Assembly (NCBI GenBank): GCA_016280485.1
Contig: JAEEGU010000157.1
Coordinates: 1 to 8,350 of the forward strand
Reading direction: 5' to 3'
Length of the DNA stretch: 8,350 nt
From: Bacillota bacterium
Lineage (GTDB): Bacteria > Bacillota > Clostridia > Peptostreptococcales > Anaerovoracaceae
Shown here: one piece after another, positions 6,872 through 8,350 of the stretch
Layout of the letters: every line of letters starts with the position of its first letter
Numbering within the stretch: the stretch's first letter is position 1
Translations under genes and position numbers: made by a program
Notes under the pieces: generated by a model
Seen by the model: only the letters and a program-made list of their open reading frames with translations
Database searches by the model: none
What the model was told of the DNA's origin: nothing

Positions 6872-7462
6872 TTATGCGTCTTCCTGCAGTCTGTTTTCAA
6901 TACCTGCGATACCCAAAACGCGGCGGCTCATATTGTTGTAGAGCTCGCGTTCGTTCTCGCTGAGCTTGAAGTATTTGGACGCTCCGCCGGCAGACGGATT
7001 CTCAAAGCGTGACATTAAAGTCTTAACTATGCGCTCACCGCAGGCTGTAAGAGCCGCCGAGCCACCCTGCTCGTCGAGGCTCACTTCCGCGGCAATGCGC
7101 TCGATTTCGGCATTGTCCTCCGGTGTCATGTAGTGGTCCATTACGGTGAGCACCAGCCCGGTGTAGAGCCTTGCGTCGCCGTCATCCGCCACGGTGCGGA
7201 GGTACGAAAGCGTGCTGTCGATGATGCGCTGAACACTTGCAATGCCGTGCTCTTCGCGGGTGATGTTGAGTGTCAGCTTGATGCAGGTAAGCGCGCCGAT
7301 TGCCGCCATCACAAGGCATGTTATAATCCAGCCGCGGTGGCTGTCCCTGGTGCTTATCTGGTTGTAGATGAAAAATGCCGCAAGTCCGAGCATTAAAACT
7401 GCGCAGATCAGGAGTATCACGCGCAGGCGTTTCTGAGTCTTTATGAGATCGTTAAGTGACAT
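6872..7462 (-). CDS. Unrecognised 196-residue protein with two predicted membrane helices
   Basis: I do not recognise this family. The protein starts with a short basic segment (MSLNDLIKTQKRLR), then a hydrophobic helix at about 15-34, a short loop with STRDSHRG, and a second helix at about 45-65. A mostly polar helical region of about 130 residues follows. By the positive-inside rule the N- and C-terminal parts would be cytoplasmic, with a tight external hairpin. There are no catalytic motifs, cysteine clusters or signal-peptidase site that I can see. The tail includes SKYFKLSENERELYNNMSRR, which looks helical and charged. ATG (7462-7460) is preceded by GGAGG (7471-7467) at a short 4-base spacing. 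A TATAAT on the - strand (7508-7503) gives a leader of about 34 bases. The codon style resembles the neighbours, so it looks native. It is divergent from the phosphohexomutase gene and directly upstream of the tRNA unit, with no terminator seen between. Confidence 0.82.
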   Translation of the reverse strand: MSLNDLIKTQKRLRVILLICAVLMLGLAAFFIYNQISTRDSHRGWIITCLVMAAIGALTCIKLTLNITREEHGIASVQRIIDSTLSYLRTVADDGDARLYTGLVLTVMDHYMTPEDNAEIERIAAEVSLDEQGGSAALTACGERIVKTLMSRFENPSAGGASKYFKLSENERELYNNMSRRVLGIAGIENRLQEDA

Positions 7463-7502
7463 GGTCCCTCCAAATTACGGGTAAATAAAATATACAAGTG
7501 TG

Positions 7503-7508
7503 ATTATA
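7503..7508 (-). promoter_or_regulatory. Likely -10 box for the membrane-protein gene
   Basis: Perfect TATAAT on the - strand, 41 bases before the ATG at 7462. No good -35 is visible at 17 bases; TTGCAC at 20 bases matches only three of six positions. It forms one arm of an 8-base inverted repeat with the + strand -10 region. Confidence 0.55.
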
Positions 7509-7551
7509 CCATATTTTCGCCAAGATAGGTGCAAAATATTCGTTTTCGCGG

Positions 7552-7557
7552 TATAAT
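7552..7557 (+). promoter_or_regulatory. Likely -10 box for the phosphohexomutase gene
   Basis: Perfect TATAAT on the + strand. The hexamer 17 bases upstream is GTGCAA (7529-7534), a three-of-six match to TTGACA. The expected start near 7564 leaves a leader of about 59 bases, in which I see no convincing riboswitch or strong hairpin. Confidence 0.6.
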
Positions 7558-7610
7558 TAAATTTGTGAGAGTTCTCGCGCGGTTAGTGCTGAAAAGACGA
7601 TATTAGTCGA

Positions 7611-7615
7611 AAGGA
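7611..7615 (+). promoter_or_regulatory. Ribosome binding site of the phosphohexomutase gene
   Basis: AAGGA lies 7 bases before the ATG at 7623 and supports that start. Confidence 0.7.
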
Positions 7616-7622
7616 AAGAACT

Positions 7623-8350
7623 ATGGATTACAAAAAAGTATACGAGTTTTGGAAGAACGACAATTTCTTTGATGAAGATACAAAGGCGGAGCTTACGGCT
7701 CTGACCGACGAAAAGGAAATAGAGGATAGATTCTATCGCGATCTTGAGTTTGGCACGGGCGGCCTTCGCGGCATCCTGGGCGCGGGCTCAAACCGCATGA
7801 ACAAATACAATGTGCGCCGTGCGACGACGGGCTTCGCTCAGTTCTTAAAAGAAGCCTTCGGCGAGGAAGCGGCACGCGACCGCGGCGTGGCGATTGCTTT
7901 TGACTGCAGAAACGGCTCACGCGAGTTCGCAAAGGCTGCTGCGCTGACCATGGCGGCGGCAGGTATAAAGGCTTATCTCTTCACCATTCTGTCGGCAACA
8001 CCACTCCTCTCCTACACGGTAAGGAAGCTTGGCTGCGTGGGCGGCGTGGTTGTCACAGCCAGCCACAACCCAAAGGAATACAACGGCTACAAGGCTTATG
8101 ACAGCACCGGCTGCCAGCTCGGACTTGAAGATGCTGCGGCGGTTATTGAAAGGGTGGGAAAGGTGGACATCACTTCCACCGTGGTCATGGACGAGGCTGA
8201 GGCCAAAGAAAAGGTCTTGCTTATCGAAATAGGCGAAGACCTTCTGGAGGCTTTTGTCAGCGATGTCGAGAAGCAGGCACACGAGCTGCCGGCGGCCGCA
8301 AAGGAAGCACTTTCGGTGGTTTATTCACCGCTCCACGGTGCAGGCTTTGA
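7623..8350 (+). CDS. Alpha-D-phosphohexomutase (phosphoglucomutase/phosphomannomutase type), 3'-truncated by the window edge
   Basis: Enzymes of this superfamily interconvert hexose 1- and 6-phosphates through a phosphoserine enzyme, feeding glycogen, cell-wall and nucleotide-sugar synthesis. The visible 242 complete codons cover domain 1 and the start of domain 2. The N-terminal FGTGGLRG (43-50) and GAGSNRMNKYNVRRAT are as in the PgcA-like phosphoglucomutases of Firmicutes. The catalytic loop is TASHNPKEYNGYK, with the phosphorylated serine at residue 147 (8061-8063). VVYSPLHGAGF near the edge is also conserved in this subgroup. The metal-binding DGDxDR loop and the sugar-binding region lie beyond the window, so substrate preference (glucose or mannose) cannot be read here. 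The start ATG is supported by AAGGA 7 bases upstream and by alignment of the N-terminus with that of B. subtilis PgcA as I remember it. The frame is open to the last base. Confidence 0.94.
   Translation, partial: MDYKKVYEFWKNDNFFDEDTKAELTALTDEKEIEDRFYRDLEFGTGGLRGILGAGSNRMNKYNVRRATTGFAQFLKEAFGEEAARDRGVAIAFDCRNGSREFAKAAALTMAAAGIKAYLFTILSATPLLSYTVRKLGCVGGVVVTASHNPKEYNGYKAYDSTGCQLGLEDAAAVIERVGKVDITSTVVMDEAEAKEKVLLIEIGEDLLEAFVSDVEKQAHELPAAAKEALSVVYSPLHGAGF

Noticed and set aside
6662..7012. + strand open frame of 116 codons
   Set aside because: It is antisense to tRNA-Leu, tRNA-Asn and the membrane-protein gene and has no homology or initiation signal that I can see.

Overview
The window looks like chromosomal housekeeping DNA from a low-to-mid GC Firmicute (Bacillota). 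It is most likely a gut-type anaerobic member of Clostridia, perhaps near the Oscillospiraceae/Ruminococcaceae. This placement is an inference from gene order, strong AGGAGG-type ribosome binding sites, tRNA genes with encoded CCA ends, and protein flavour. No ribosomal RNA gene is present to settle it.

Layout, left half (+ strand, 1-6272): an operon-like run of four genes, smc (5' end cut by the window edge), ftsY, der (engA) and plsY. The smc stop codon overlaps the ftsY ribosome binding site, ftsY and der overlap by 8 bases, and plsY follows der after 41 bases. The run joins chromosome organisation (Smc), membrane targeting of nascent proteins (FtsY), 50S ribosome maturation (Der) and the first acyl transfer of phospholipid synthesis (PlsY), all tied to growth rate. 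The promoter must lie upstream of the window.

Layout, middle (6273-6870): after plsY comes a roughly 190-base untranslated stretch rich in inverted repeats. It carries a 17-base exact copy of the 3' end of the neighbouring initiator tRNA gene. Next is a near-perfect bidirectional terminator (6463-6508). Beyond it three tRNA genes lie on the - strand, transcribed in the order Asn(GTT), Leu(TAA), initiator Met(CAT). Their promoter has both consensus hexamers (TTGACA, 18 bases, TATAAT).

Layout, right part (6872-8350): a - strand gene for an unrecognised 196-residue protein with two predicted membrane helices ends just beside the tRNA promoter. A divergent promoter region (about 7503-7557) separates it from a + strand alpha-D-phosphohexomutase gene (phosphoglucomutase/phosphomannomutase type), which runs off the right edge.

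I see no phage, CRISPR, toxin-antitoxin or secretion locus here. The least explained DNA is the 6275-6462 element between plsY and the terminator. Its two ends resemble the initiator tRNA T-arm region in opposite orientations and could pair to close a multi-hairpin fold.
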